From the NCBI GenBank assembly GCA_025765615.1, contig JAIVFJ010000030.1, positions 124,001-188,000 on the forward strand: 64,000 bases of DNA, in the 5' to 3' direction. The notes under the pieces are model-generated. The model was not told where the DNA came from. It saw only the letters and a list, made by a program, of their open reading frames with translations, and ran no database searches. Below are positions 22,347-35,100 of this stretch, in pieces. A program made the position numbers and the translations under genes. Every line of letters starts with the position of its first letter. Position 1 is the stretch's first letter. Source of the DNA: Zopfochytrium polystomum (Eukaryota; Chytridiomycota; Chytridiomycetes; Chytridiales; Chytridiaceae).

Positions 22347-23879
22347 TCACATGCCCGGAAGCATCGAAAGAACATCCGTGAAACCAAACCGGAGAGTTCC
22401 AAGGGCTGGCAAAAGTCTCGGCAAAAGTCCTCTTCTCGGCTGGTCAAGCTCTTCTTCGCTGTCGCCACCGTCGCTCACCGCCGAACCTTCCGGCTTTTGC
22501 AAGACTGAAACGGAAACCGATGACGAGTTTCGAGAAAGAGGAGAATGTGGCGCGAGGAAGGACGACGATGTCAGTGAGGTGTGGGTCTCGAAGGAGATAT
22601 CCACAACGCGCACAGTCTCCCGCTCGACTTGAACTATCGGCTTTCGTGACGGGCCAGAGTGCTCCCGAAGAGTTTCTTCCAACTCCATCCACCAACTGCT
22701 GGCAGATGACACCGACGGACGGGATGTGCGAGGCGTTGCAGCAGCAGCTGCAGCCGCATCCTTGACACGAAGCTGCTGAAGCCGTTCAGCAGCATCGATG
22801 TGGGCTTTCAAAAGCTCGTTGTGTCGATCGGGGAACTGCAAGCGGATGGCGTGGCCGGCACCCTCGAACAGTTCAAACCGCCCACCGAGCTCTCGCGCAA
22901 GGTACTGCGAGGAAGATGGCTGAATAAGGACGTCATCTTTGTCACCCGCCATGACAAGAACTGGAATATTGGCGTTGCGAATTTGGGCTAATCTCGCAGG
23001 AGACATGCTGTGAGTAACACAAGCGATTTGTTGGTTCGAGCGACCGACAGCATCCTGAACACCAGTGACTGCGTAACGGTCAATGGCAAACTGAACCATG
23101 CAGTCTCTGTTAGTCGCAAACCGCTTGTCGCTGCTGGGTTGATCCAGCCAGTCCTTGGGAAACAACAGGTTGTTCACAGCGTGATGGGCAAGCGAAACAA
23201 CGGTCCGCTCTTTCGGGCCACCTCCGACCATGCCTCTATACCCGGCGGTCTGTACAACACGGGTCAGCAGTTGCAAGCAAAAGTCTTGTGCTACATTTCC
23301 TCACCGGAAGCCCATTGAAGTAGGCGATCGTAGATTCCAGTGTCAGGCTGACAACACGGTGTCGCAAAAGGTGAGCAAGCTCCTGAGCAATCATTCCACC
23401 CATCGAGAGCCCGACAATGTGGAAACGTGACCAGCCGAGATGATCAAGCAGGTCCCTGACGTCCATTGCCATTTCGCTTGTCCTACGAGTCCAACGAGAA
23501 GGTCGACTCAGCCACCAGAACAACCAGAGTGCATTCAGCAAAGTTTACCGATATCTTCCCGCAGGGATACCGGAGAATCCAGCACCGCGGTTGTCAAAGA
23601 TGCACACGGAGTATTCAGGGAAGGCTTTAAAGTAGTCCAGCTGAAAGACGGGAAATTTAAAAGGACACATAATGCAGTTCTTGGCAATGTACCTGAAGGT
23701 CCCACTGGTGGCAGATGTTTCCAAAGCCTGGTGGAGGATAAATGAACAATGGGCATTCACGGGTCACGAAGCAGGGTACCTCCGATCAGCACGATCTTGG
23801 TGGGGCCATCGCCATGAACCTCGTAGTAGAGATCGAATGGCTCGCTGCCGTGCGACTTTGCGACTTGTACGGTTGGCAT
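22347..23879 (-). CDS. Alpha/beta hydrolase, class unknown
   Basis: Five exons: 23879-23780, 23727-23693 (35 nt), 23640-23549, 23482-23305 and 23249-22347, giving 435 residues in phase. The order is classic: YYEVHGDGPTKIVLIGGGFG (oxyanion region), CIFDNRGAGFSGIP, then DLLDHLGWSRFHIVGLSMGG with the serine nucleophile, IPVLVMAGDKDDVL for the acid, and FELFEGAGHAIRLQFP for the histidine. About 140 residues of Ser/Ala/Glu-rich tail follow the fold. The DNRGxGxS and GLSMGG motifs are typical of esterase/lipase-like members; substrate cannot be read. The tiny second exon supplies part of the loop after the first strand. Confidence 0.88.
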
Positions 23880-24505
23880 CTGAAAGTCGTCGATGGCTCC
23901 TGTTACGTAAACGACCGGTAAGCGTGAGGCGCCAAACAAGACAAAAAAGGAGTCCAGGGAAACAAGAGAACGAACGAGAGGGACGGGTGATGGCGCCGAA
24001 CGGAAGGCTGGCAGGGGATCGGGGTTGGTGGGTCGGGGGGGAAGGCGTGCTTGGGCCACGGCGAGAAGAGGTGGCGGAGATAAGGACCACCACGCAACGG
24101 ATTGGGGCACCCACCCAACCACTTGAAATTTCCCAATAGTTTAATATTATACTATTCCCTGATAATTAAAATACAATAGAAACTCATCACAACCCCACCG
24201 ATAAAATGCAATTTATGGAGGAAAACTTTGGGCCGGAACTGGCGTCAGACTGGAACAAGCATATCTTCATTGATGAACAAAGACAGCAATACTACTAATA
24301 ACGACCACCCCTTGCGCGCTGTTTCTTTTTTTGTTGCGATGTGTGGTTTGTGTGGTTGGTCGCTCTGTCTGTCTTCCTGTCTGTCTGTCTCCCTCTCCCG
24401 GATGGATGCAAACATATGTCCGTTGGACTCTTGTCCAGCAGGCAGACAGGCGGATAAAGAATGAGACAAGAGAGACAGAGGGAGAGAGAGGGAGATTTAC
24501 AAAGG

Positions 24506-24507
<2 letters not shown>

Positions 24508-24553
<46 letters not shown>
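24508..24553. repeat. (CAGA)n tetranucleotide array upstream of the GRAM/VASt gene
   Basis: The 873-bp head-to-head spacer (23880-24752) contains a CTGT/TCTG run near 24365-24392 and about 11 tandem ACAG units at 24508-24553. Both lie between the alpha/beta hydrolase and the GRAM/VASt starts. The rest of the spacer shows no gene. Confidence 0.85.
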
Positions 24554-24555
<2 letters not shown>

Positions 24556-24752
24556 GCGAAGAACGGCTGGGCACGCGAAAAAACACAGACAAGACAAGAG
24601 CAAACGCCGTTGTGGTGGGCGGACAAGACCCTCCGACGACGACCACGACCACGACGGCGGCGACGGCTAGGACGAGGGCGAGGTCTCGACTCGAGCAGGA
24701 CGACGTCGACCGACGACGGGCTTGATCGCGCACCCAAAGACCGTCGTCATCC

Positions 24753-27700
24753 ATGACACCGACGGCAACCACCTCCACCGCCGCCTCCACCACCAACGTC
24801 CTGACGACCGACTCCGCCGCCGTCGCCGCCGCCGCCAATGCAGGACCCGGCCGCCCCTCTGTAAACCAAAGAAACTCCGAAAGGGCACCGGGTGGCGTCC
24901 CACCCCCCGCACCTTTGGCGCCTTTTCGAGACATTGATGGCGAGCCGCTGCTCCTCCCAACGGTCTTCACGGGGGCTTCCAGTAACTATTTGCAAATCGC
25001 GTCTGGGGAGGCGGGTCCTGATCAGGTCCGTGCGGTTTCCCCTGACAAACGCCCGATTCACCGCATGCGCTCCAAGTCGCTGAACGGCTCACCGCTTGGC
25101 TATGCGTCGTCGAGATCGCCCCGCCTGAAAGACGGCGGAGGCCGCCCTGCCCAGCTCGTAACTTTCAACGGCGGGATCCATCCTTCGGCGGCGTCTGGTT
25201 TAGACGGGGACGAGGACCCTGGACCCTCCTCCCCGCGCTACTCAATTGTTCGCTCTGCGGATGGCACTTTGCCACTCCCGAACCTCAGCTATTACGACGA
25301 CCGGCCGAAACAGAGCAATGCGCGCAAGCCACGCCCATTTACATCCACATCTACAGGCCCGGTCGGAACGTCTCTGACCGATAACGACGCCGGAGACGAA
25401 GCCAGCTCCAAATCACACAGCGAAGAGCGGCCAGCACCGTTTGTGCGAACCCTTAGTCTGAGGCGGGGAAGCATGAGGAAGAGGGGCAAAGACACAGGGA
25501 GCGAGTCCTCTTTGGTGACGTCGAAAGACAACATTGAATTCCACAAGCTCTTCCGGACAATCCCCAACTCCGAGCTGCTCGTTGATGACTTTGCGTGCGC
25601 CTTTCGGAAAGACCGACCCGTCCGCGGCCGTCTCTGGGTGTCTCAGCGCCACCTCTGTTTTGCATCCTTCTTCTCCACCAAATTCCTATATCCTATTACG
25701 AGTATTGCGGAGATCCAGAAAAAAGATTCTGGTTTCTTCCACCCTAATGCCATCGAGATAGAGCTCACGGATGGTCAAATTCTCCACTTTTCCTCTTTCT
25801 TTGACCGTGACCAAGTACTTCAGCTCTTGCGAGAGCTGTGGAACCTGCACGTTGATGTAAGTGGCCGCCCTTGCAAAAAGGAATGCAGAGACATTTCCAT
25901 TTCTCTGACGACGTATGCGCAGCGACTCTCGCCGAGTCGCAAGTTTCCAGACATCTCCACGCTCGAGTGCACGTGTGGAAATGCGAAAACGTGCGAGTTT
26001 TGCGTGCTGCAAGATCAGATTTCGGTGAAACGACGCCAGGAAACAACGCAACTGGTACCCTCGGTACCTTTGGCGGCTCCAGCGATGTCCCCCGATTTCT
26101 ATGCGACAACGCTATCGCTGGGACGTCCGCCGGCCCGAAAGAGCCGCACTGACAACCCAAGGGCCGCCAAGCCTCTCCTTTTCAAGTCGGACACTGGGTC
26201 GTCTCTCACAGTCAGTGTGTCCAACGAAACCGCGGTTGGCGGAGACTCTCCAAGCCTGACGCCGTCGAACAGTGTGGCGACGGTGGCGGCTCCACCTCAG
26301 AGCGAGCTCAAATCTGTGCTGTCGGTTGACCGGCCTCCCGAAAGCGTCCAGGATACGCCGCGGAGCACTCCAGAGCCCGCATCCGCTCCAGCTTCGGTCC
26401 GCCCACCCCTCGATCGACACGCCACTCCCGTTTCGCCCATTGCCTCCCCCTCCGGTGAGGCGAAGCGACGAGGGCAGTCTCACGGCCGATCGCACGGACA
26501 CCACCGCCACCCACACCTCAGTTTCGTTCACGCACATCCAACGGGCCCCGTCGACTGCGGCGATGGCCTGAAGCATGCCTCCGCGACCGTGGTTTACGAT
26601 GGTATCCTTCCCGTCTCGATAGAACATCTGAAGGACTTGATTTATTCTCACGGGGTGAAGGGTGAACCTGTAAGATTGTTTGACGGCGTTGCCACGGCCA
26701 GCGACGGTCATAATGGAGATGGCGTCCGATTTGTCCCCGCCAGTGCCGGATTCTTTATTCCCTTTCTTTACGAGTACAGAAAAGTTAAAGGTATATTTTT
26801 TCGTTTTCGTTCAAATTTCTTTCGACGAATGACTTATCCTTGTTTGCCAAAGATTTCACAATCAGTAAATGGACGTCTCCGAACCAGCAGGCTGAGTTGC
26901 AGCCACCCGATTCGGTCACCAATGATGTTCTCCCAATGGTGGAAGGAATCAAAGGATGGTACCGGCGCCAAGAGTACATTATGCCAATGACCCACCCGCT
27001 TGGACCGAAGCAGACCCGTGCTATTATCAAGGAAGAGGTTGTGAAAGCCAAGAATCATTGGTAACGGGCTCGTAGGATGGACTGCTTCTATAACATGACT
27101 GATCTTTCCAAAAACAAAACAAAAACTGCACTGTCAGGTACATTTGCGCACGATCGTTCACCCGCAACCCCGATATCTTTGATGGGATTTTCCAGTCAAA
27201 TGTGAACATGTGCATGATGTATGTATCTCCGCTCAAGACAAAGATGGTTATCTCGGTAACAATAGACTTTGACAAGTTTACAATGTTGAAGTGTATGTAC
27301 GAGGGTTGGGGCTTTCCACGCTTGTTTTTGTTTAACTTTCAAAGGAAAGCAAAAGCTAACCGCCAAAAATCGTTCAATCAACGAAAACTTTCTTCCCAAA
27401 AAAAATCAACCAATCAGCGCCAATCCTAATGGGCGCCATCGACGGCGTCCGGCAGTCCTACCGCGTTCTCGAGTCCGTGATCCTCGAAAAGCACAAGTCC
27501 AACCAGCTCCCCGCCCCCGCCGCGGCCCCCGCCGAAGACACCGTCGCCCCGTCAGGCGCGTCTCACTCGGACACGGCTTCCGCGTCCGGCGGCGGCGGCG
27601 GCGAAGCGCCCGCAGGCGGCGCATCGGCGACGGCGGCGACCTCGTCGTCGGCCGACGAGACGCCGTACGCGCAAGAGCAGCAGCAGCAGCAGCACGGGCG

Positions 27701-28052
27701 CCGCCGACCGACGGGCGCCGCCGCCGCCGCCGCCGCCACCCCCACGAAGCGGTACTCGAGCGCCAGCGGGAGCGCGGCGGCGCCTGGTGTGACAAGTGGC
27801 GGCGTCTTTGGTTCGGCGGCGGCGACGGAAGCGGCGGCGTGGCCGGGAGTGTTTGTGGTGGTGCTGGTGCTGTTTGGGCTGCTGATGATGATGATGAACG
27901 TGTGGCTGTCGTGGCAGACGGCGGCGGCGCTGCGGGACGTCGGGAGCGTGATGGGGTCGATGCGCGACGCGCTCGTTCGCATGCACGTGGAGCTCGAGGC
28001 GGCGAGGCCACCAGTGCCACCGCCACCGGCGGCGGCGGCGGTCGAGCTTTGA
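24753..28052 (+). CDS. GRAM and VASt domain protein with C-terminal membrane anchor (Lam/Aster-like)
   Basis: Exons 24753-26790, 26853-27060, 27138-27292 and 27418-28052, 1011 residues. After a 250-residue low-complexity leader a GRAM domain begins near residue 259 (DNIEFHKLFRTIPNSELLVD, RGRLWVSQRHLCFASFF, IEIELTDGQILHFSSFFDRD). A VASt domain starts near residue 607 (ATVVYDGILPVSIEHLKDLI, then WYRRQEYIMPMTHPLGPKQT, TRNPDIFDGIFQSNVNM, and GAIDGVRQSYRVLESVI). One hydrophobic segment near residue 941 (GVFVVVLVLFGLLMMMMNVW) is a likely ER anchor. This is the architecture of Lam/Ysp/Ltc and Aster proteins that move sterol at membrane contacts; sterol binding is inferred from the family. The C-terminal exon has Gly, Ala and Gln runs. 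Confidence 0.92.
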
Positions 28053-28574
28053 ACTCGCTTCTTGGGCGGGAGGCGGGCCTCACCCAGGCCTTGTCCCCGT
28101 CTTTCTGCGATCGCCTGCTATTGCCCCGCACTTTTTCTGTTTCTCTTATTCTTTCTCTCTCTCTCTCGCTTTCCTTCTTTTCGTCTTAAGTGCCTCATTT
28201 GTTGCTTCTCATCTCTCTCTCCATTTGTCCTCCCCCGCCCCTCTTTGTGCCTGTGAATTCTTTTTTTGATCCGACCTTGTGGGGTTCCCGTTTCTCTCCT
28301 CCTCTGTTTGTTCCCAGCTCGTGTGTGTTTTGTACTCTTTGCCTTTTTTTTGTTTTTTTTTTTGTGTTGTGTGCCTCGTTTATTGTTTCAAACTCACTCC
28401 CGCCCTCCGCCTTGTCCCCCTCTACGCCGACGAAAACCGTGTTTTCCCCTCCTAAAAACGTGTTCAAAGAATCAACCATTGTTGGGACGACTCTTGTGCC
28501 CCCCTCTCTCTCCCGGAAACCAGTCAAAAGGTGTAGGTTAAGCTGCGCGTTTTTTTGTTGTTTTTTTTTTTTCC
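28053..28574. other. Convergent 3' region, pyrimidine-rich
   Basis: 522 bp between the GRAM/VASt stop and the YIPF stop. It is strongly T/C-rich on the plus strand with CT repeats (28148-28170) and T runs; I see no gene. Confidence 0.5.
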
Positions 28575-30007
28575 TCAAAAGGCTGCCGGACTCGCGGTGG
28601 GGGACTCCGTCAGGGACGATGACGAAGTAGTCGTGGTGACAGACCCGCCCCCGTCGGCGCCCCCGCCGCCGCCGCCTCCAATGTTTGCAACAAAGCTGAA
28701 AAACTCGAACCGGAACAGCAAAGCCAACCCGGCGTGTGCGACCGCAATGACGACCATGACGGCCGTCTTTGCGACCGGGTTGCTTGCTTCGGCAAGGAGG
28801 GGAATGATGTTTTGGATCATGAAAAACGCTGGCGATGGGATTGGTAAGTCAACAAGCACGAGCGGTCAACGGGGAAACATCAGGAGGAAAACAAGGTAGT
28901 CAATTTACTCAACTTGATAGTCCAAAAGCTGTCCCAATTAGGATCCACCTAACCAGCTCGGACGGTATTATACAGAGAAGCTGGGGGAAAGTGACAGCGG
29001 GCCCCGGTTAGTTCGGAGAAGGAGAAATAAAACAATCAAGGAAAAAATAAGGTGAGGGAAGAGTAAAATGACGCTGGGTATTCGCGCGCCCACCGAAACG
29101 GGGATCCAGATGGTCATTCCGTATCCATACAGGTCGATAAGATCAAAAAACTTGATGGGCGACCCAAAGTACCGGGCCATCCCCCACAACAGACCAGGCA
29201 GCAGAGTGACATAAATGTACACGGTGGACACTGCGATCGAGAGTAGCGTCATGTCGTAGGTGTACGGCGCGTTGTGGATGTAGGCGTATATCGAGCCGGC
29301 GATGGAGGATGTCACAAAGAGAGCAAAGATGACTGTCGTTGAGATCCAGAACGGGCCTGACTCGTTCATAACCGCGGGGAGAGTGTGAGGAAAACGGAAC
29401 CGGGTTGCGTGCGTAACGTACCGTAGAGATCCGCGTTGGATCCGACCTTTTCCATAAAGGTTCCCCTGGGCACAATAGACTCAAGCATCCTCTGCAAAAC
29501 CTGGAGGGTGAGGCGAAGAGAAAGCATCATATCAGCCCAAGAATGCATCCCGGCCACGCCCCTCCGACTTCCAACGAGGCCGAGAAAAAGGACCAACATC
29601 ATTCGTGTCAACGTCGAAAAACTGCTGATAAAACTCGACGGTCCAGAACGCCGACGACCCTCCTGGCGGACGCGTAACGGCGGGCTCTGGCAGGATCGCT
29701 CCGGAGCTGATTCCACCTCCGCGCTGAGGCGATGAGAAGGCTGAACCTTGAAAATCCGAGCAAGATTGAAAAATGCAAGTCTCAGCGCACATTTGGGGGT
29801 GTGTGTGTGTGTGAAACAGCATCAAGTAAAGCGCGCGCACCTTGGGTGGACTTTGGCCGACCAACGTTTCCTGCAACGAGATTTTGCTCGGCGCTGTTAA
29901 GGACAAAGTCTGGGAGGCCATGGTTAGTTTCGTTGCGCAGAGTTTGACTTGGTGAGCGCGATCAAGGGCTTACTCTGGAACTCAAGCTGGGCCTCCGGCG
30001 TGTCCAT
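28575..30007 (-). CDS. YIPF1/2-like Yip1-domain Golgi membrane protein
   Basis: Seven exons: 30007-29974, 29909-29841, 29746-29598, 29500-29422, 29356-29094, 28980-28914 and 28828-28575; phases agree across all six introns. The N-terminus is MDTPEAQLEFQNFV. Then FWTVEFYQQFFDVDTNDVL and SNADLYGPFWISTTVIF, which are the YIPF1/YIPF2 hallmark, followed by five hydrophobic segments with DLYGYGMTIWIPVSLL, CIIPSELVRWILIG and AVMVVIAVAHAGLALLF. The tail is Gly/Thr/Ser-rich. YIPF proteins work in Golgi and trans-Golgi membrane traffic and bind Rab GTPases. Reading exon 2 as an unspliced MASQTLSL start is possible but breaks the frame into exon 3. Confidence 0.9.
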
Positions 30008-30654
30008 CTGGTGCGTAATGCATTGAGAATTTGGCGGGGGGGTAAGTGGAGGAGAAGCAAGGGTCAATAGGTGTTGCTGGCGGCGCGCGATCTGCGATCT
30101 GAGTGCGGACTCAGGCAGTATGTACATCCCTTGTTGCCACCGTCCCCAAACCTCAGTCCACGCTCCGCCCACCGACTCGCCCCCCTCGAAGATCGTGCTT
30201 CTCCTCCTCCCCGGAGCTTGCGAATTTGTTCTCGCTCGCTCGCTCGCTCGCTCGGCTAGCTTGCTCTTTGTGCTCGCTCTCTCTCTCTTGCCTCACCGCG
30301 TCGTCGACGAGCGCGCTGTAAGCACCGGCGCCGCCACCGCCGCCTCCGCCGATGCCCGCCATTTTTCGCAAATAATATTTCCTTTTTTTTTTTCCTCTCT
30401 CTTTTGTCCTTTTTTTCTGTGTTTCCTTTTTACCTTTTTTTATTGACTGTGGCGAAAGGTAACGCAAAAAAAAATAACAAAAACGAAAAAGAAGAGAATA
30501 TAGTCACACAGCTCCATTCAGCTCCCACCCTCTCGTCATCGCCACCCCGCACACGCACACGCACGCACGCAACGCGCTACGTACCGTCCCCTGCACTCCT
30601 CTGCCCTCCACTTTCCTTTGCTTTCAGTCTTTCGCGTATGCCCGCCCTTTTTTT
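30008..30654. other. Spacer between YIPF start and USP stop
   Basis: About 650 bp, low complexity: a (CTCG)n run near 30228-30250, T-rich DNA near 30370-30440 and a (CACG)n run near 30548-30570. This is the YIPF upstream region and the USP 3' flank; no gene seen. Confidence 0.5.
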
Positions 30655-31395
30655 TCACTTCATCTTGATGACCGTGACCGGGCACGATACGTGGTGCATC
30701 AGGTGGTCCGACACCGACCCCAAAAACAGGCGCTTGACGGTGCCCATGCCGCGCGAGCCGACAACGAGCAGGTCCGGTCGCAGCTCCTCCACCTTGAGCG
30801 TAATCTCCTCCCTCGGATCGCCGCGGAGGGCGATGGCGCGCACCCGGTGCACGTTGGCCTTGTCCATCGCCTCGGCGGCAAACGCCTTGAGCAGGTCGTG
30901 CGCGGCCGCCCTTGCGTTGGCCTCCAGCGCCTCGACCCATTCGCGGGACATGGACAGGCTCGACGAGTAGTCGCCCGAGATGGTGTAGTCCACCGGATTA
31001 TTTTGGAAGGGGCGGCAGTCTGTGGAAATGCGGGGAGGAACAAAACAAGAAAAAATAGTCAGAATGCGGTCTCAAAGCCGGTAGGCGCGAAGATGGGGAG
31101 AGGTGGACACTCAACTGATGAGGACAAGCTGGTCGTTGATCTGGGAGCCGGGCGTAGCAAACAGGTTTGCGAGGCACCAGTCGAATGCCGCCTTTGCATT
31201 CTCTGACGAGTCGATGGCGCACGCGACGACGCGGCCGGGTGCGGCAGCCTCTTCCGCAGTTGTTGCGGCTGTTGCGGTAGTGGCGGTGGCGGTGGCTGCG
31301 GCGGTCTTGTTGTGGGATACGACCTCTTCTGCGAGGCTGTCCAGAATGGGGACAGGGGCAACGGCCGACTCGTGGTCAATGCTTCCGGTCATCAT
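30655..31395 (-). CDS. Universal stress protein (UspA domain)
   Basis: Two exons, 31395-31116 and 31019-30655, 214 residues. The UspA fold is clear: GRVVACAIDSSENAKAAFDW and QLVLINCRP at the start, a helical segment with ALEANARAAAHDLLKAF, RGDPREEITLKVEELRPDLL, then the ATP-binding signature VVGSRGMGTVKRLFLGSVS (G-x2-G-x9-GS) and HVSCPVTVIKMK. That motif marks the nucleotide-binding class. About 50 Ala/Thr-rich residues precede the domain. Start at 31395 or one codon later. Confidence 0.93.
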
Positions 31396-31649
31396 TGCAG
31401 GTAGTGGTGAATGTGTGAGTGGGTGTGAGGTGAAGAGAACCGACTGACTGGCTGTGCCGCTGCTGCGTATGTGAGCTTTTGCTTTTATACGAATGGACCT
31501 TTCATTCTTCTTTTCTTTCCTTGTTCTTTCTTTTTTCATTTTTTTCTATCTTTTTTCCTTTTTTTCCGTATGTCGTGTGATGACTCACACCGCGCAACAA
31601 GGGAAAGGAGATGCGAGTCACACGCCTTGCTCGGGTTTTCTCAGCGAGC

Positions 31650-31714
<65 letters not shown>

Positions 31715-32159
31715 AGAGAGAGAGTCTAACAATACTTCCTTGGAAGTTCTTCTGCACGCGAAGGACCAAGAGATGCCGTCGCTCGGATGTAAGGTGGGTG
31801 GGGTGGTGGTAGCGTGTGACGGATGGCCTGGTGGTCGTGGGTGGGTGGTGGTGGGAACGGAGAAACTAAATAAATAAAATAAAATAAGATAAAATAAAAT
31901 AAAATAAAATAAATAAAATAAAAGCAGAGGAAACCTTCAGGCGAGGGGTGCTGCCTGCAGCCGCCGCCGTCAAGCTAGACATGTTGGATGGGAACGGGCA
32001 GCCATCGACCTGAGGAATTGGTGGGAACGCAACACGCACGCTGTGGAAAAAGCGAGAAGGCAGACAATTCCAATTTTTTGCCGTCCAGCCCTCCCGACAA
32101 GTTCCTGCCTGCCTGTCGGGCCCTGGAAAAAAAAACAAAAAAAAAAAACACACACACAG
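31396..32159. repeat. Head-to-head spacer with (GA)n and (AAATA)n repeats
   Basis: The 764 bp between USP and the RhoGEF hold a near-perfect (GA)n array at about 31650-31730, an AAATA/AAATAA-type array at about 31866-31924 and a CA-rich end by 32150. Promoters of both genes must lie here. No gene seen. Confidence 0.8.
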
Positions 32160-35100
32160 ATGGCAAGCGTGTTGAGCGACTCGGACGCTCCGCCGCAACG
32201 ACTGGCGGCCGCCCCAGCCGCATCCGTCGACGCCAAGCCGAGCGGCGAACACGATTCGCCTGCTTCAGCAGCAGCAGCCTACAGGGCGACGGCGACGGCG
32301 GCGGAGCACTCCGTCGTCGACGGCAGGCTGAAGCAAACGAGGGCGGCGAGCCGCGGCGCAATCCGGAAGCCCGATCACGCCGGGTCGTCCATGCAGCCGC
32401 CCTTCCGCCAAACAGCCGCCTCCGCTTCCAGCAGCAACAAGGTCGGCCCGGCGCCGACGCCGCCACCGCCGCCGCCGCCGCCGACGACGACGACCCACCC
32501 TGCAACCACAGCTTTGGACGACCGACCAGACGAGACCCATCCGTCGCGGCGGCGTCACTCTGCGGGCGCGTTCAAACCTGCGTCTGCGATGCACAAGATC
32601 GGGGAGGAGGCGGCGGCCGCCGCCGCCGCCGCCGCGGTAAACAGCCACGAGCGGCTGCCCTCGGTCGGCGCGTCCGCGAGCGGGAGCGCCGGCGGCGGCG
32701 GCATGTTCCGGTCGTGGTACCGGCGGCACCGTGCGTCGGAGGACGAGAGCGCGTCGGTGCGGACCTCTGGATCGTCGGACACCGGCAGCCTCGGGGTCTT
32801 CTTTGATCCCACGACGTCTCTGTCGTCCACAAAGTCGACGCCGGCGAGGACTTCGGCGGCGCACGAGGCGGCGCTCGGCAGACGCGCCATTTCGCAGCGG
32901 AGCTTCAACTTGAAGGGGTCCTTTGCCGGCGGCAGCGAGGCGCATGGCGGGTCGCATCGGTCGCAGATCGTCGTCCAGCACAACCCAATGGCCGTCGGCT
33001 CGCTCGGCCGGGGGAAATGGTTTCATCTGTCCGAGGGCGAAGTCAACCTTGAGGAGGCATCCCAGACAGGCCTCGGCTCAATCATTGTTGAGGACGGAAA
33101 GCCCTACTTCGCTCTGGACCTGTCGGCAATCTCCGCGGAAGAAGTCAAGCGGCAAGAGATTGTTTACGAGCTAATGACGACCGAGAGAGAGTAAGATGTC
33201 TGGCACGACTTTTTGATGTTCAACCAAATGGCACTGGCTTTTGCATTGACCTTTTTGACCCAGGTACATTCGCGACCTGTCCACCATAATTGAGGTTCTT
33301 GCTCTTGTTTGGTGGTGTCTCTTGTTAACCAGTGTCCAAAATAGTTTTTCCTCAAGCCAATTCGAGAGCAGGGACTTATTACAGCAAAATACGTCTCGGT
33401 CCTGTTTTCAAACATCGAACAGCTTTTACCGGTTAATCAGGAATTCCTTGGCCGTCTGGACCAACGTCGAAGGGAGCGAGTTGGAATAGTTGATGAAGTC
33501 GGAGATATCTTTCTCGTTGTCGCGCAGTATTTTAAAATGTACACCATCTATTGCGGAAATCAGCCCGAGGCAATGTCTTATTTAAAAAGGGAGAGGTCGA
33601 ACAAGCGTTTGAGCTCATTTTTACAGGTATTGTACTGTTTCGAGACAGCAAACGCTTGAATCAAGATCTCACAAAAGATTTCTTTCAGTTTTGCCTGCTT
33701 AAACCTGTTTGTCGAGGTTTGGACCTTGGCGCGTTTCTGCTCAAGCCAGTTCAGAGAATTTGCAAGTATCCTCTGCTACTCCGGGTAGGAGGGTAAACCT
33801 GCCGATACGTGCACTTTCTTAATACCATTATTCATGGCAAATAACCCAGGAACTCTTGAAACATACTCTCGAGGACCACGTTGATCGAAAAAATTTGGAA
33901 GCGGCATTTGAGCTTACCAACAACATCGTGTCCATCGTTAATGAAAGGCGTAGATTTGTAGAGAATCAGCATGCACTTCTTTCCGCAATGTCGAAACTCG
34001 ACTCTGACGTAAGAGCTGTTGTGGGGCGTAATCTGCACTGGTTCACTCTCACCCGCATGTTCTTTCGCTGCGTAGCTCTCTCACGAGCCTGCAAGAACGT
34101 TTTTGTGCGAGGGAAGCCTGCTGAGGCTCAACGACCGATCTCTTATTTCCGGAGTGTGTCAACGATGGGCGGTTCTTTTCAGCGACCTATTTATTCTTGC
34201 AAAGTCCAGCCTGCTGAAGGAGAAATATCAGGTTCTCAAGACCATTCCCGTCAGTTCCATCGAGATTGAAGAAAATCATCACGACGAAAGTAAGTAGGGC
34301 TTGATTGTCTGAGAACAATGCGTTGACACTTGCCCAAATCGTTTGGAGAACATAGCCATGCTTTCGAGCTTGTTGTCGGGACGAAAAAAATTACCCTTGC
34401 GGCTGGCTCTGCTGTCGAAAAATCTCATTGGATAACGTGCTTGCGCCGGGCGGTCGCAGGAATCACTGATCGAGTGTACGCTTCTCCTACATTGCAAGGT
34501 CGTCCAAGCGAGCATTCCCCCAAACAAGAAGGTAAGCGGAAATTCGCAAGTATTCAGTTTAATTTTGACTCTTAAACGGACGCAGACACCCCATCCCCCG
34601 TATCGGTACCACAAACGCCAGAACCCATTCGAGACGACGAAGAAATGTCAAAAACGATCTTGGCTGATGTTGACGAATGTGAGTGAGGCAATGACACGAG
34701 CCGTGGTTCCCAACGTCTGACTTTACCAGTGTCTGATCGCATATCGACGGGTTCTGAATACCAAGCGCAAAGAATCAAGCGAGCGCACTCGGCTCCGTGC
34801 GTTGTGCGGTCTTTGTCGCTGCCAGCAGCGTCCTTCGAGCCGACCGAGACACCGCCACTCCAACCCCAGAAGGCAGGAGCAAGTCCAATCTCCCGCGCTC
34901 CGTCAAAGAGCGCTTTACTCGGCGGAGCGCGGCGAATGAAACAGCACTCCACACCAGTGTCAGTTACATTTTCCACTCAGGCTTCGGTTGTTACAATCGA
35001 CACTCCAGAAGAGATGTTCAACTTTTCGACGGACGACGTGGAGAGCAGTGCGGCTCTCCACCCGATTTTAAATCATAAATCAAGCAGCAGTTCAGCCGAA

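Noticed and set aside
24508..24553. Possible CRISPR-like or satellite array
   Set aside because: Simple 4-bp tandem repeat with no spacers, in a eukaryotic genome.
27406..28131. Arg/Pro-rich minus-strand frame of 241 codons
   Set aside because: It mirrors the Gly/Ala/Gln-coding repeats of the GRAM/VASt C-terminal exon; composition is that of a shadow frame.
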